Assembly: GCF_013409985.1 (NCBI RefSeq)
Contig: NZ_JACCBY010000001.1
Location: 434,001-498,000 of the forward strand
DNA: 64,000 bases
From: Sphingomonas melonis
Lineage (GTDB): Bacteria; Pseudomonadota; Alphaproteobacteria; Sphingomonadales; Sphingomonadaceae
Reading direction: 5' to 3'
In this document: positions 45,116 to 55,290 of the stretch, in pieces
Layout of the letters: the number at the start of each line of letters is the position of its first letter
Numbering within the stretch: the first letter of the stretch is position 1
Notes under the pieces: generated by a model
Databases searched by the model: none
What the model was told of the DNA's origin: nothing
What the model saw: the letters and a program-made list of their open reading frames with translations, nothing else
Program-made: the position numbers and the translations under genes

Positions 45116-46711
45116 ATGGCCATCGCATCAGCGAGCGGGGGCGGCGTACCGGCCCACGCGCGCACCTTCCTCGGACATCCGCTCGGGCTGTTCCTGCTGT
45201 TCTTCGCCGAGATGTGGGAGCGATTCTCCTATTACGGCATGCGGGCCATCCTCGTCTTCTACCTGACCAAGCACTTCCTGTTCGGCGAACAGCCCGCCTT
45301 CGCGGTCTATGGCGCCTATACCGCGCTGATCTACGTCACGCCGATCATCGGCGGCTATATCGCCGATCGCTATCTCGGCCCGCGCAAGGCGGTGCTGGCC
45401 GGCGGCGTGTTCATCACCGTCGGCCATCTGATGATCGCCGCGGTCGAGGCGCCGGCGGGGGTGCAGGGCAGCGCGCTCAACGGCTTCTACCTGGCGCTCG
45501 CCTTCATCATCGTCGGCACCGGCTTCCTCAAGGCGAACATCTCGGTGCTCGTCGGCAAGCTCTATCCGCGCGACGATAGCCGCCGCGACGGCGCCTTCTC
45601 GATCTTCTACATGGGGATCAACACCGGCGCGTTCATCGGCCCGCTGCTGGTCGGCTATCTCGGCGAGCGGATGGGCTGGTCGTACGGCTTCGGCGCCGCC
45701 GGGATCGGCATGGCGCTCGGCCTGATCGTCTTCGTGCTGTTCCGCCGCGAATTGTACGACGTCGGCGAGCCGCCCGTCGCCGGCGCGCTGCAGACGCGCA
45801 CCCCGATCGGCCTGACGATCGAATGGGCGATCTACGCCGGCGCGCTCGTCGCGGTGGCGCTGTCGTGGTGGCTGGTCCGCAACCAGGGCGCGGTCGGCAT
45901 CGTGCTGATCGCCGGATCGGTGCTCACCGTCGCCTATATCCTGCTCACCTCGTTCCGCGCGCTGCCCAGGGTCGAGCGGCACCGCATCTTCGCCGCGCTG
46001 TTCCTCGTCGCGCTGTCGCCCTTGTTCTGGGCCTTGTTCGAACAGGCGGGCTCGTCGCTCAACCTCTACACCGACCAGTCGGTCGACCGCACGGTGCTGG
46101 GCTGGGAGATGCCGGCGTCGTGGTTCCAGTCGGTGAACTCCTTCTTCATCATCACGCTCGCGCCGCTGTTCGGCCTGTTGTGGACCGCGATGGGCAAGCG
46201 CGGCATCGAGCCGTCGGCGCCGTTCAAGTTCGGCATCGGGCTCGTCCTGGTCGGGGCGGGCTTCTTCGCGCTGATCCTCGGCGCGCCGGCGAGCGGGCTC
46301 ACCCCGGCGATCTTTGTGATCCTGCTCTACATGCTCCATTCGATGGGCGAATTGTGCTTCTCGCCGATCGGCCTGTCGTCGATGACGCGGCTGTCGGTGG
46401 CGAGCATGACCGGGCTGATGATGGGCACCTGGTTCCTCGCCACCGCGGCGGGCAATTTCATCGCCGGGCTGATCGCGCAGGCGACCGGCGGCGAGGGCGC
46501 CGGCCCGGCACAGGTGCTCGTGGTCTATGGACGGATCGGCTGGTTCTCGATGGGCGTCGGCCTCGTCGTGCTGGTGCTCGCGCCGTTCGTGACGCGGCTG
46601 ATGCACCTCGACACGATCGGCGACCCGTCCGAGCACACGCTGGCGGGTGACACGGCGATCGGCGAACCCGCCGCGGCAGGCGTGAACACGCGCGAGGAGC
46701 GGCGGCCCTGA
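45116..46711 (+). CDS. Peptide:H+ symporter of the POT/PTR family
   Basis: A 531-residue membrane protein with about 14 transmembrane helices. The POT signature ExxERFxYYG is present as EMWERFSYYG near residue 31; GTGFLKANIS and the PTR2 block FYMGINTGAFIGPLLVGYLGE follow, and the second half contains FEQAGSSLNLYTDQ. It imports di- and tripeptides with protons. ATG 45116 is chosen because the upstream extension is not membrane-like; GGAG lies about 13 nt upstream. Confidence 0.93.
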   Translation: MAIASASGGGVPAHARTFLGHPLGLFLLFFAEMWERFSYYGMRAILVFYLTKHFLFGEQPAFAVYGAYTALIYVTPIIGGYIADRYLGPRKAVLAGGVFITVGHLMIAAVEAPAGVQGSALNGFYLALAFIIVGTGFLKANISVLVGKLYPRDDSRRDGAFSIFYMGINTGAFIGPLLVGYLGERMGWSYGFGAAGIGMALGLIVFVLFRRELYDVGEPPVAGALQTRTPIGLTIEWAIYAGALVAVALSWWLVRNQGAVGIVLIAGSVLTVAYILLTSFRALPRVERHRIFAALFLVALSPLFWALFEQAGSSLNLYTDQSVDRTVLGWEMPASWFQSVNSFFIITLAPLFGLLWTAMGKRGIEPSAPFKFGIGLVLVGAGFFALILGAPASGLTPAIFVILLYMLHSMGELCFSPIGLSSMTRLSVASMTGLMMGTWFLATAAGNFIAGLIAQATGGEGAGPAQVLVVYGRIGWFSMGVGLVVLVLAPFVTRLMHLDTIGDPSEHTLAGDTAIGEPAAAGVNTREERRP

Positions 46712-46781
46712 TCCTTCCGGCGCGGGGAGGACTATCGCATATGACCGTTACTGCGAGTCCGCCGCGCTCCCACCCCACCCC

Positions 46782-46808
46782 GTCACCCCGGAACACGTCC
46801 GGGGTGAC
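46782..46808. repeat. Minimal family A palindrome
   Basis: A 27-nt hairpin, GTCACCCCGGA / TCCGGGGTGAC with a 5-nt loop, made only of the terminal bases of the family A repeat. It lies between the convergent peptide transporter and dicarboxylate symporter genes, followed by a family C-like GCGATAGGGG...CCCTCCCCGCC stretch (46851-46880). Confidence 0.65.
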
Positions 46809-46882
46809 AGGTCCGATGAGGAAGCCGATCGAACTTCATCACCGCAGCGATAGGGGATAGCCCTCCCCGCCAGCGGGGAGGA

Positions 46883-48103
46883 TCAGTCGCGCTTCCCCAC
46901 CACCCCGGTCACCGCGACGTCCATCGTCACGTTGCCGACGGTGCGGAACAGGTCCGGCACCGTCTCCACCGCGACCAGCAGCCCCAGCGCCTCGATCGGC
47001 ACGCCCATCGCGAACGCGACCGGCGCGACGCTGGCGAAGAAGCTCACCGTGCCCGGCAGCGACACCGAACCCATCGTCGTGATCGCCGCGGTCGCGATCC
47101 CCGCGGCGAGCTGCCCCGGCCCGATCGGCACGCCGAGCCAATGCGCGACGTACAGCGCCACCGCCAGGTTCATCGCCGGACTCGTCGCACGGAAGATCGC
47201 CACCGCCACCGGCAGCACGATCCCCGCGGTCGCCGGCGCGGCGCCGATCTCCGCCGCCCCCTTGAGCATCGCCGGCAGCGAGGCGAGCGAGCTTTGCGTG
47301 CTGATCGCCACCGCCTGCGCCGGTGCGACCGCGCGCGCGAAGCGGCGCAGCGGCACGCCGCCGGCGAAGCGCGCGACCGGATAGGCGGCGAGCAGCACGA
47401 TCAGCCCGATCGCCGACACCATCACGATATAATGCAGCAACGCGCCGAACGCCGCCGCGCCGGTCCGCGCGCCGACGCCGTAGGCGAGCGCGAAGATGCC
47501 CACCGGCGCCAGCCTCAGCACCCAGCCGATGATCACCAGCATCGCATCGGTGATCGCCTGGAACAGGTCGGTCAGCCGCTGCCGCGCCGCATCCTCCAGC
47601 CGGGTGATCGCGAAGGCGAAGGCGAGCGTGAACACGGTCAGCGGCAGGAAGGCATCGCCCGCTGCCGCGCCGACGACGTTGGTCGGCACGATCGTCGCGA
47701 AGAAATCGGCGAGCGTCGGCACCTTGCCCATCGGCGGCGCGGCGGTCAGCGCGCTGCGCAGCGCCACCGACCATGCTTCGGGCAACGGCCACAGGTCGAG
47801 CAGCACCGGCATCACCGCCGCCGACATCAGCGTCGTGCACCACAGCACGACGACGAACAGCACCACCGCCCGCCCGGCGATCCGCCCGGCCTTCGCCGCC
47901 TCCGCGGTGGCGGCGATCCCGGTCACCAGCAGCCCGACGATCAGCGGCACGATCACCATCTGCAATCCGTGCAGCCACGCCTCGCCGATCGGCTGGCTGA
48001 CGCTGGTGACGCGCAGCGCCCAATCCCGGTCGAGCGCCACCGCCAGGATGCCGAGCGCGATGCCGGCGACGAGCGCCAGCAGGATACGGGTGGCTTGCGA
48101 CAT
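46883..48103 (-). CDS. Dicarboxylate/amino acid:cation symporter (DAACS family)
   Basis: A 406-residue membrane protein of the GltPh/DctA fold. It has eight predicted helices and two re-entrant loops; the serine-rich hairpin 1 reads AISTQSSLASLPAML and hairpin 2 includes TMGSVSLPGTVSF, with the TM7 ATSPAMNLAVALYVAHW region replacing the usual NMDG. Substrates are probably C4-dicarboxylates or acidic amino acids coupled to Na+ or H+. ATG 48103 is chosen over an upstream in-frame start opposite glmM. It is divergent from glmM. Confidence 0.9.
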   Translation of the reverse strand: MSQATRILLALVAGIALGILAVALDRDWALRVTSVSQPIGEAWLHGLQMVIVPLIVGLLVTGIAATAEAAKAGRIAGRAVVLFVVVLWCTTLMSAAVMPVLLDLWPLPEAWSVALRSALTAAPPMGKVPTLADFFATIVPTNVVGAAAGDAFLPLTVFTLAFAFAITRLEDAARQRLTDLFQAITDAMLVIIGWVLRLAPVGIFALAYGVGARTGAAAFGALLHYIVMVSAIGLIVLLAAYPVARFAGGVPLRRFARAVAPAQAVAISTQSSLASLPAMLKGAAEIGAAPATAGIVLPVAVAIFRATSPAMNLAVALYVAHWLGVPIGPGQLAAGIATAAITTMGSVSLPGTVSFFASVAPVAFAMGVPIEALGLLVAVETVPDLFRTVGNVTMDVAVTGVVGKRD

Positions 48104-48161
48104 CGGGTTCCTTGGCGCATCGGGGGATCGACACGCGGCATAGCGGAACGGATCGCACGCA

Positions 48162-49514
48162 ATGGCAAGGAAATATTTCGGCACCGACGGCATCAGGGGC
48201 GCGACCAACGCGGGCGCGATGACGGCCAGCATGGCGATGAAGGTCGGCATGGCCGCCGGCACCTACTTCCAGCGCGGCGGCCACAAGCATCGCGTGCTGA
48301 TCGGCAAGGACACGCGCCTGTCGGGCTATATGCTCGAATCCGCGCTGTGCGCCGGCTTCACCAGCGTCGGCATGGACGTGATCATGGTCGGCCCGCTGCC
48401 GACGCCGGCGGTGGCGATGCTCACCCAGTCGATGCGCGCCGACATCGGCGTGATGATCTCGGCCAGCCACAATCCCTATGCCGACAACGGCATCAAATTG
48501 TTCGGCCCGGATGGCTACAAATTGTCCGACGAGGCGGAGGAGACGATCGAGCAGCTGATCGACAGCGCGATGGCCGGCGACGTGCCGCTGTCGCCGTCGG
48601 CGCAGATCGGCCGCGCCCGCCGCATCGACGACGCGCAGGGCCGCTACATCCATTTCGCCAAGGCGACCTTCCCGGAGGATCTGCGCCTCGACGGGCTGCG
48701 CGTGGTGATCGATTGCGCCAACGGCGCCGCCTACAAGGTCGCGCCGCTGGCGCTGTGGGAACTGGGCGCCGACGTCGTCTCGATCGGCATCACCCCCAAC
48801 GGCACCAACATCAACGACGGCGTCGGCTCGACCGCGCCGCAGGCGCTGTCGGAGACGGTGGTCGCGGCGGGCGCCGATATCGGCATCGCGCTCGATGGTG
48901 ACGCCGACCGGCTGATCATCGTCGACGAGACCGGCCGCGTGGTCGACGGCGACCAGCTGATGGCGACGATCGCGGCGGGCTGGGCGCGCGCTGGGCGGCT
49001 CGCCGGCGGCGGGCTGGTCGCGACGGTGATGTCCAACCTCGGCCTCGAACGCCATCTGTCGGCGCAGGGGCTCGGCCTCGTCCGCACCAAGGTCGGCGAC
49101 CGCTACGTGCTCGAGAAGATGCGCGGTTCCGGCTACAATGTCGGCGGCGAACAGTCCGGCCATATCATCCTGTCGGATTACGGCACCACCGGCGACGGCC
49201 TCGTCGCCGCGCTCCAGGTGCTCGCCGAGCTCAAGCGCGCCGGCGCACCGGCGAGCGAGGTGCTCCACCGCTTCGAGCCGCTGCCGCAGGTGCTCAAGAA
49301 CGTCCGCTTCGCCGGCGGCAAGCCGCTGGAGGAGGAGTCGGTCAAGGCGGTCATTGCCGCCGCCGAGGCCGAGCTTGCCGGCACCGGCCGCCTCGTCATC
49401 CGCCCGTCGGGCACCGAGCCGGTGATCCGGGTGATGGCGGAGGGCGACGACGCCCGTCAGGTCGAAACCGTCGTCGACCGCATCTGCGACGCCGTGCGTC
49501 AGGCGACCGCCTGA
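48162..49514 (+). CDS. glmM: Phosphoglucosamine mutase
   Basis: A 450-residue enzyme converting glucosamine-6-P to glucosamine-1-P for UDP-GlcNAc, peptidoglycan and lipid A. The N-terminus [10 protein letters not shown], the phosphoserine loop [17 protein letters not shown], the Mg2+ loop [14 protein letters not shown] and the sugar-phosphate loop [12 protein letters not shown] are all intact. Length is normal. In many bacteria it neighbours folP and ftsH; here folP is 3.7 kb further on. Its stop shares one base with the next start (TGATG). Confidence 0.97.
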   Translation: MARKYFGTDGIRGATNAGAMTASMAMKVGMAAGTYFQRGGHKHRVLIGKDTRLSGYMLESALCAGFTSVGMDVIMVGPLPTPAVAMLTQSMRADIGVMISASHNPYADNGIKLFGPDGYKLSDEAEETIEQLIDSAMAGDVPLSPSAQIGRARRIDDAQGRYIHFAKATFPEDLRLDGLRVVIDCANGAAYKVAPLALWELGADVVSIGITPNGTNINDGVGSTAPQALSETVVAAGADIGIALDGDADRLIIVDETGRVVDGDQLMATIAAGWARAGRLAGGGLVATVMSNLGLERHLSAQGLGLVRTKVGDRYVLEKMRGSGYNVGGEQSGHIILSDYGTTGDGLVAALQVLAELKRAGAPASEVLHRFEPLPQVLKNVRFAGGKPLEEESVKAVIAAAEAELAGTGRLVIRPSGTEPVIRVMAEGDDARQVETVVDRICDAVRQATA

Positions 49515-49738
49515 TGCTCGCGATGCATCCCGATTGCGAGCGTTGCGGTGCCGACCTGCCCGCCGACGCGCCCGGCGCGTTCATCTGCTCGCTGGAGACG
49601 ACCTTCTGCAGTGAATGCGCGGACGAACTCGACGAGCGCTGTCCCGACTGCGGCGGCGAGCTGCTCGACCGGCCGACGCGGATCGGCAAGGCGCTGAAGG
49701 CGCATCCGCCGGTCACGGAACGGCGCTTCCAGAGCTGA
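49514..49738 (+). CDS. DUF1272 zinc-ribbon-like protein
   Basis: A 74-residue protein with paired Cys motifs: CERCGADLP, CSLETTFCSECADELDERCPDCGGEL (C-x2-C spacing repeated), typical of the DUF1272 family, which is expected to bind zinc. No function is established. It is translationally coupled to glmM through a shared base (TGATG). It contains no signal peptide. Confidence 0.88.
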   Translation: MLAMHPDCERCGADLPADAPGAFICSLETTFCSECADELDERCPDCGGELLDRPTRIGKALKAHPPVTERRFQS

Positions 49739-50298
49739 AGAGGATTTCGCGCGAAGCCGCGAAGCCGCCAAGATGGTGCGCGCGCGGCAGCTTCACCGCC
49801 TGCACCGCGGCCGTTGCCGCGGCCGGAGGGGAAGAGCTGCCGCAAAGCCAACCGGAACACCTTCGCGTCTTCGCGCCTTCGCGTGACTCACTATTCTCTA
49901 TCCTCTCCCGCCCGCGTCGCCGGATCGGATTGCCGTCGCGCGTCGGCGCGGAGAGAAGGGATTCGCGCAGAGGCGCAGAGAACACGGAGGTGCTTCGCCG
50001 ATGCCCCGGTCCGTTCCCCCGACCATGTCGAAGAACATCGGGTCCGCCGTGCCCCGACACGCTCCGCACGAACGGTGGCGAGGGAGACGCGCGGCACAAG
50101 GTGACGGCCCCTCCGCGTCCTCCGCGCCTCTGCGCGACCCAAAGCTTCCGCTGTCTTATGCCCCCCGACCTGTGGCATGGGCGCCGCCATGGCGCATACG
50201 ATCAGCCACGCTCCGCCCATCGCCGGTCCCGCCCTGCCACGCGGACGATGGTCTCGACGCCGAAACGGCCGCCACTCCGCTAGAGTCCGGGGCCTGGG
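49739..50298. repeat. 560-bp gene-free region with two nested family D palindromes
   Basis: The first pair is CGCGCGAAGCCGCGAAGCCG... (49748-49772) against CTTCGCGTCTTCGCGCCTTC... (49861-49885). The second is TTCGCGCAGAGGCGCAGAG... (49962-49990) against ...CGCGCCTCTGCGCGA (50110-50137). Both use tandem CGAAG/CGCAGAG-like units facing their inverse, as in 43740-43880. No coding region or promoter is evident up to thiD. Confidence 0.65.
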
Positions 50299-51066
50299 AT
50301 GATCCCGCGCGTGCTCATCGTCGCCGGGTCGGATTCGGGCGGCGGCGCCGGTATCCAGGCGGATATCAAGACGGTCACGATGCTCGGCGGCCATGCGATG
50401 ACCGCGATCACCGCGCTTACCGCGCAGAACACGCGCGGCGTCCAGGCGGTGCATGCCGTCCCGGTCGACATGGTCGTCGCGCAGATGCGCGCGGTGATCG
50501 ACGACATCGGCGTCGATGCGGTCAAGATCGGCATGATCGGCTCGGCCGCCATCGCGCATGCCGTCGCCGACACGCTCGACCGGATCGACGCGCCGATGGT
50601 GTTCGACCCGGTGATGATCGCGACCAGCGGCGCGGTGCTCGCCGATGCCGCGACGGTCGCGGCGTTCGAACGGCTAATCCGCCGCGCGACGCTGGTGACG
50701 CCCAACCTGCCCGAGCTCGACGGGCTCGGCGGCGAGGGGGGCCTGCGCGCGATGGGCACCGCGGTGCTGGTCAAGGGCGGCCATGCCGAGGGCGACATCA
50801 TCGAGGATCGGCTGATCGATGCCGAGGGCGTGCAGGCGCTGTGGACGCATCCCCGCGTCGACACGCGCCACAGCCACGGCACCGGCTGCACGCTGGCGAG
50901 CGGCATCGCGACCGGTCTTGCCGCCGGCCTGCCGCTGACCGATGCAGTGGCGCGCGCGATCGCCTATGTGCAGGCGGCGCTGGCCGCGGCGCCGGGGCTC
51001 GGCGCCGGCCACGGGCCGATGGGGCACGCGCTCGGTGGCGTGCCGTTCGATCGAATGGAGGGCTGA
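50299..51066 (+). CDS. thiD: Hydroxymethylpyrimidine/phosphomethylpyrimidine kinase
   Basis: A 255-residue ribokinase-fold enzyme that phosphorylates HMP to HMP-P and HMP-PP in thiamine synthesis. It has the N-terminal IVAGSDSGGGAGIQADIKT, AVKIGMIGS, PVMIATSG, LVTPNLPEL and the anion-hole motif HSHGTGCTLASGIA with the catalytic Cys-region. Length is normal. No other thi gene or TPP riboswitch is visible nearby. It is directly followed by rnhB with no gap. Confidence 0.95.
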   Translation: MIPRVLIVAGSDSGGGAGIQADIKTVTMLGGHAMTAITALTAQNTRGVQAVHAVPVDMVVAQMRAVIDDIGVDAVKIGMIGSAAIAHAVADTLDRIDAPMVFDPVMIATSGAVLADAATVAAFERLIRRATLVTPNLPELDGLGGEGGLRAMGTAVLVKGGHAEGDIIEDRLIDAEGVQALWTHPRVDTRHSHGTGCTLASGIATGLAAGLPLTDAVARAIAYVQAALAAAPGLGAGHGPMGHALGGVPFDRMEG

Positions 51067-51753
51067 ATGCCCGGATGGAAGCATGAGAAGACCTGCCAGC
51101 CCCCCGTCGCCGGGGTGGACGAGGCGGGACGCGGGCCGCTCGCCGGGCCGGTGGTCGCCGCCGCGGTGGTGCTGCCGGCGAAGGGCACGCCGCGCGGCAT
51201 CGACGATTCGAAGAAGCTCTGCGCCGCCGAGCGCGAACGGCTCTACGGCCTCATCACCACCCGCGGCGTCTACGGCCTCGGCATCGTCGAGCCTGCCGAG
51301 ATCGATTCGCTCAACATCTATTGGGCGACGATGAAGGCGATGACGCTGGCGGTCGATGCGCTCGTCGCGCGGCTCGGCTGCGATCCCGGCCATGTCCTGG
51401 TCGACGGCAACCGCCTGCCGCGCTGGAGCTATGCCGCCACCGCGATCGTCTCGGGCGATTCGCACAGCCTGTCGATCGCCGCCGCCTCGATCGTCGCCAA
51501 GCATACGCGCGACGCGATCATGCTCGATCATGCCGCGGTCCACCCGCAGTACAATTGGCATTCGAACAAGGGCTATGGCTGCAAGCACCATCTCGCCGCG
51601 CTGCACGAACACGGGCCGACGCCGCTCCATCGCCGCAGCTTCGCGCCGGTCGCCGCCGCTTATGCCCGAATCACGGCGGCGGGTGGTTCGGCCGCCCCGC
51701 ACCCCGCTGCGGGGGATGGCGACGGCAGAAATCTGCACCAAGTCGCACGCTGA
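51067..51753 (+). CDS. rnhB: Ribonuclease HII
   Basis: A 228-residue type 2 RNase H that removes ribonucleotides from DNA and RNA primers. The DEDD active site is visible: VAGVDEAGRGPLAGPVVAAAV at the N-terminus, LVDGN in the middle and the HPQYNWHSNKGYGCKHHLAAL C-terminal part. A Gly/Ala-rich tail of about 20 residues is extra. It starts immediately after thiD, so the two form a unit. The first GANTC of the ccrM control region overlaps its stop. Confidence 0.95.
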   Translation: MPGWKHEKTCQPPVAGVDEAGRGPLAGPVVAAAVVLPAKGTPRGIDDSKKLCAAERERLYGLITTRGVYGLGIVEPAEIDSLNIYWATMKAMTLAVDALVARLGCDPGHVLVDGNRLPRWSYAATAIVSGDSHSLSIAAASIVAKHTRDAIMLDHAAVHPQYNWHSNKGYGCKHHLAALHEHGPTPLHRRSFAPVAAAYARITAAGGSAAPHPAAGDGDGRNLHQVAR

Positions 51754-51908
51754 GTCTTTTGAGTCACAGACCCCATCACTTGGGGTTGGAGGCGGCCGCA
51801 CTTCCCAACATCTGGATCGCGGGCGCCGTGGCCGGTCGCGTTAACCGAACGGCAGGACTCATCGTTAACCAATCATCCCTTGACGAGAGTCCGGTGTTTC
51901 GCGCGAAT
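51752..51908 (+). promoter_or_regulatory. ccrM control region: four GANTC sites, two TTAACC half-sites, candidate promoter
   Basis: GAGTC at 51752-51756 and 51761-51765, GACTC at 51856-51860 and GAGTC at 51887-51891 are four targets of the downstream enzyme's expected specificity within 140 bp. TTAACC occurs at 51841-51846 and 51865-51870, resembling CtrA half-sites. A TTGACG -35 (51880-51885) could pair with a poor -10 near 51903-51908. In Caulobacter, ccrM is activated by CtrA and its promoter carries GANTC sites that tie expression to replication state. Confidence 0.6.
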
Positions 51909-51910
51909 AG

Positions 51911-53080
<1,170 letters not shown>

Positions 53081-53154
53081 CCTTCATTTCTCCGACCCTG
53101 CGCTGGGAACCGCCCGCGCCGGCGGGTGGTGGAGGGGGCGGTCCCGCATAGGCC

Positions 53155-53245
53155 GAAGTTCGCCGCATCCTCCCCTCCGTCCGTGCCTTGCACTGCCACG
53201 ATGTCGGGTCGCACCCGCGCTTGCGGGGGAGGAATTAGGGATATT
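53155..53245. repeat. Family C repeat between ccrM and folP
   Basis: CCTCCCCTCCGTCCGTGCC... (from about 53169) and GCTTGCGGGGGAGGAATTAG (to about 53239) form the same outer pattern as the repeat before the N-acetyltransferase gene (CCTCCCCCTCCGTCCGCGC... / GGCGGGGGAGGAATTG). The rest of the 198-nt gap shows no further feature. Confidence 0.55.
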
Positions 53246-53278
53246 GCCTTGTTCGAGCCGCCGTCGGAAGGGTCGGCC

Positions 53279-54334
53279 ATGAGCCTCCACCTCCGCCCCG
53301 TCCAGTTCGTCGACACTCCCGTCACCCATGCCGACGGCGCGGTGGCGCGCCTGGCCGGCGGCCTGCAATGGTTCGCCGCCTATGAGGTCATCGAGCCCGG
53401 CAAGCGCCGCACCGTCGCGGTCGCCGAACTCGCGACCCTCGGCGACCGCGCCGCCCGCCTCCACGCCGCGATCACCGCGCCGCGCCCGCCGCTCCGGCTC
53501 GGCGAGCGCACGCTGCGGCTCGACCAGCCGCTGGTCGCCGGCATCCTCAACGTCACGCCGGACAGCTTTTCCGACGGCGGCCAGCATAGCGACGACCCCG
53601 CCGCCGCCGCTGCGGCCGGCGTCGACATGGCCGCCGCCGGCGCCGCGCTGGTCGACCTCGGCGGCGAATCGACCCGCCCCGGCGCGGCGCAGGTCTGGGA
53701 GGGCGACGAGATCGCCCGCGTCGTCCCGGTCATCGAACGCCTCGCGCGCAGCGGCACCCCCGTCTCGATCGACACCCGCAAGGCGGCGGTCATGGAAGCG
53801 GCGCTGGCCGCCGGGGCGCATATCGTCAACGACGTCTCGGCGCTGCTGTGGGACGAGCGCGCGCTCGACGTGGTGGTGCGGGCGCAATGCCCCGTCGTGC
53901 TCATGCACTCGCCCGATCCCCGCGAGGGCGGCCATGCCCGCACCGGCTATCGCGACGTGCTGACCGACGTGTTCGACTGGCTGGAGGCGCGGATCGCCGC
54001 GGTGGTCGCGGCGGGCGTGGATGCGACGCGGATCATCGTCGATCCCGGCATCGGCTTCGGCAAGACGCTCACCGAGAATCTCGCGCTGATCAACGGTCTG
54101 GCGCTGTTCCACGGTCTCGGCTGCCCGATCATGCTCGGTGCCAGCCGCAAGCGGATGATCGGTGCGCTCGACCATGAAGCGCCGGTGGCGGCGCGACTCG
54201 GCGGCAGCCTCGCGCTGGCGCTGAAGGGTGCCGAGGCGGGGGTGCAGCTGTTGCGCGTCCACGACGTCGCCGCGACGGTTCAGGCGCTGCGCGTCTGGCG
54301 CGGCCTGCGCGACCGTGCGCTGGTCGGTGGCTGA
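53279..54334 (+). CDS. folP: Dihydropteroate synthase
   Basis: A 351-residue TIM-barrel enzyme that joins p-aminobenzoate to hydroxymethyl-dihydropterin diphosphate in folate synthesis; it is the target of sulfonamides. The barrel motifs are GILNVTPDSFSDGG, ALVDLGGESTRPGA, VSIDTRKAAVMEAAL, AHIVNDVSAL, PVVLMHSP and LGASRKRMIG. About 80 residues precede the barrel, a longer N-terminal extension than in E. coli (282 aa), as in other sphingomonads. A GGAAGG Shine-Dalgarno supports ATG 53279. Confidence 0.95.
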   Translation: MSLHLRPVQFVDTPVTHADGAVARLAGGLQWFAAYEVIEPGKRRTVAVAELATLGDRAARLHAAITAPRPPLRLGERTLRLDQPLVAGILNVTPDSFSDGGQHSDDPAAAAAAGVDMAAAGAALVDLGGESTRPGAAQVWEGDEIARVVPVIERLARSGTPVSIDTRKAAVMEAALAAGAHIVNDVSALLWDERALDVVVRAQCPVVLMHSPDPREGGHARTGYRDVLTDVFDWLEARIAAVVAAGVDATRIIVDPGIGFGKTLTENLALINGLALFHGLGCPIMLGASRKRMIGALDHEAPVAARLGGSLALALKGAEAGVQLLRVHDVAATVQALRVWRGLRDRALVGG

Positions 54335-54405
54335 ATTGTGATTTTGCGTTGCAGCAGAACGATTGTTGATGCGTTCGGGCCGCTTCGATCCCATTTGGAC
54401 CCGCT

Positions 54406-55290
54406 ATGATCGTTGCATCCTCGCCCCGCCTCGGCCGCATCGTTTCCGAAGTCTGGAAACCGCTCGTCATCCTCTTCGTCTGGGACGTGATCGTCACGGT
54501 CACTTACTACGTGCTGCCGTTCAAGGCGCCGTCGCTGCCGCTGACCCTGTTCGGCTCGGTGCTGGCGCTGTTCCTCGGCTTCCGCGACAATTCGGCCTAT
54601 CAGCGCTGGTGGGAAGGCCGCGTGCTGTGGGGTGCGATGATCAACGCCTCGCGCAGCCTCAGCCGCGAGGCGCGCAACTTCCTGCCGATCGACGAGGCGC
54701 ACGATCTGCGCCGGACGATCGTCATCCGCCAGATCGCCTATGTGAACGCGCTGCGCTGCCAGCTGCGCCGCCAGCCGGTGGACGAACAGGTGCTCAAATT
54801 CCTGTCGCGCGGCGAGGCGGAGCCGGCGCTGACCCGCAGCAACATCGCCAACGGCCTGCTCGACGGCACCGGCCGCCGCATCGACGATGCCCGCCGCCGG
54901 GGCTGGATCGACACCATCCAGCAGACGCGGATGGAATCGACGCTGGTTGACATCGCCAACGCGCAGGGCGGCATGGAACGGCTCAAAAACACGCCGCTGC
55001 CCAACCAATATCGCTTCTTCCCGACACTTTTCACCCATATCTTTTGCATCCTGCTCCCCATCGGCCTCGTCGAAACCCTTGGATTCGCTACGCCACTGGG
55101 CTCGACTGTTGCTGGGCTGATGTTCCTGGCGGTGCTGCAGATCGGTGACGATCTCGTCGATCCCTTTGCGGATACGGTCCACGACGTGCCGTTGACCGCG
55201 ATGTGCCGGACGATCGAGATCGACCTGCTCCAGTCGATCGGCGATCCCGCCCCCGACCCGGTCAAGCCGGTCAAGGGCGTGTTGTGGTGA
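54406..55290 (+). CDS. Bestrophin-like (UPF0187) membrane protein
   Basis: A 294-residue integral membrane protein with hydrophobic segments at about 20-40, 45-62, and 205-245 and conserved blocks SVLALFLGFRDNSAYQRWWEGRVLWGA near the N-terminus, plus LPNQYRFFPTLFTHIFC and the acidic IGDDLVDPFADTVHDVP region near the end. These match the bacterial bestrophin homologues, which form pentameric ion channels. Ion selectivity is unknown. Its stop abuts the convergent SDR gene. Confidence 0.9.
   Translation: MIVASSPRLGRIVSEVWKPLVILFVWDVIVTVTYYVLPFKAPSLPLTLFGSVLALFLGFRDNSAYQRWWEGRVLWGAMINASRSLSREARNFLPIDEAHDLRRTIVIRQIAYVNALRCQLRRQPVDEQVLKFLSRGEAEPALTRSNIANGLLDGTGRRIDDARRRGWIDTIQQTRMESTLVDIANAQGGMERLKNTPLPNQYRFFPTLFTHIFCILLPIGLVETLGFATPLGSTVAGLMFLAVLQIGDDLVDPFADTVHDVPLTAMCRTIEIDLLQSIGDPAPDPVKPVKGVLW

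Noticed and set aside
43740-50140. The tandem-unit repeats as a CRISPR array
   Set aside because: The units are contiguous heptamer-like repeats facing their inverse, with no regular spacers and no cas genes in the window.
50150-50300. A TPP riboswitch upstream of thiD
   Set aside because: No CTGAGA / GAT thi-box pattern is present; the region is covered by palindromic repeats.
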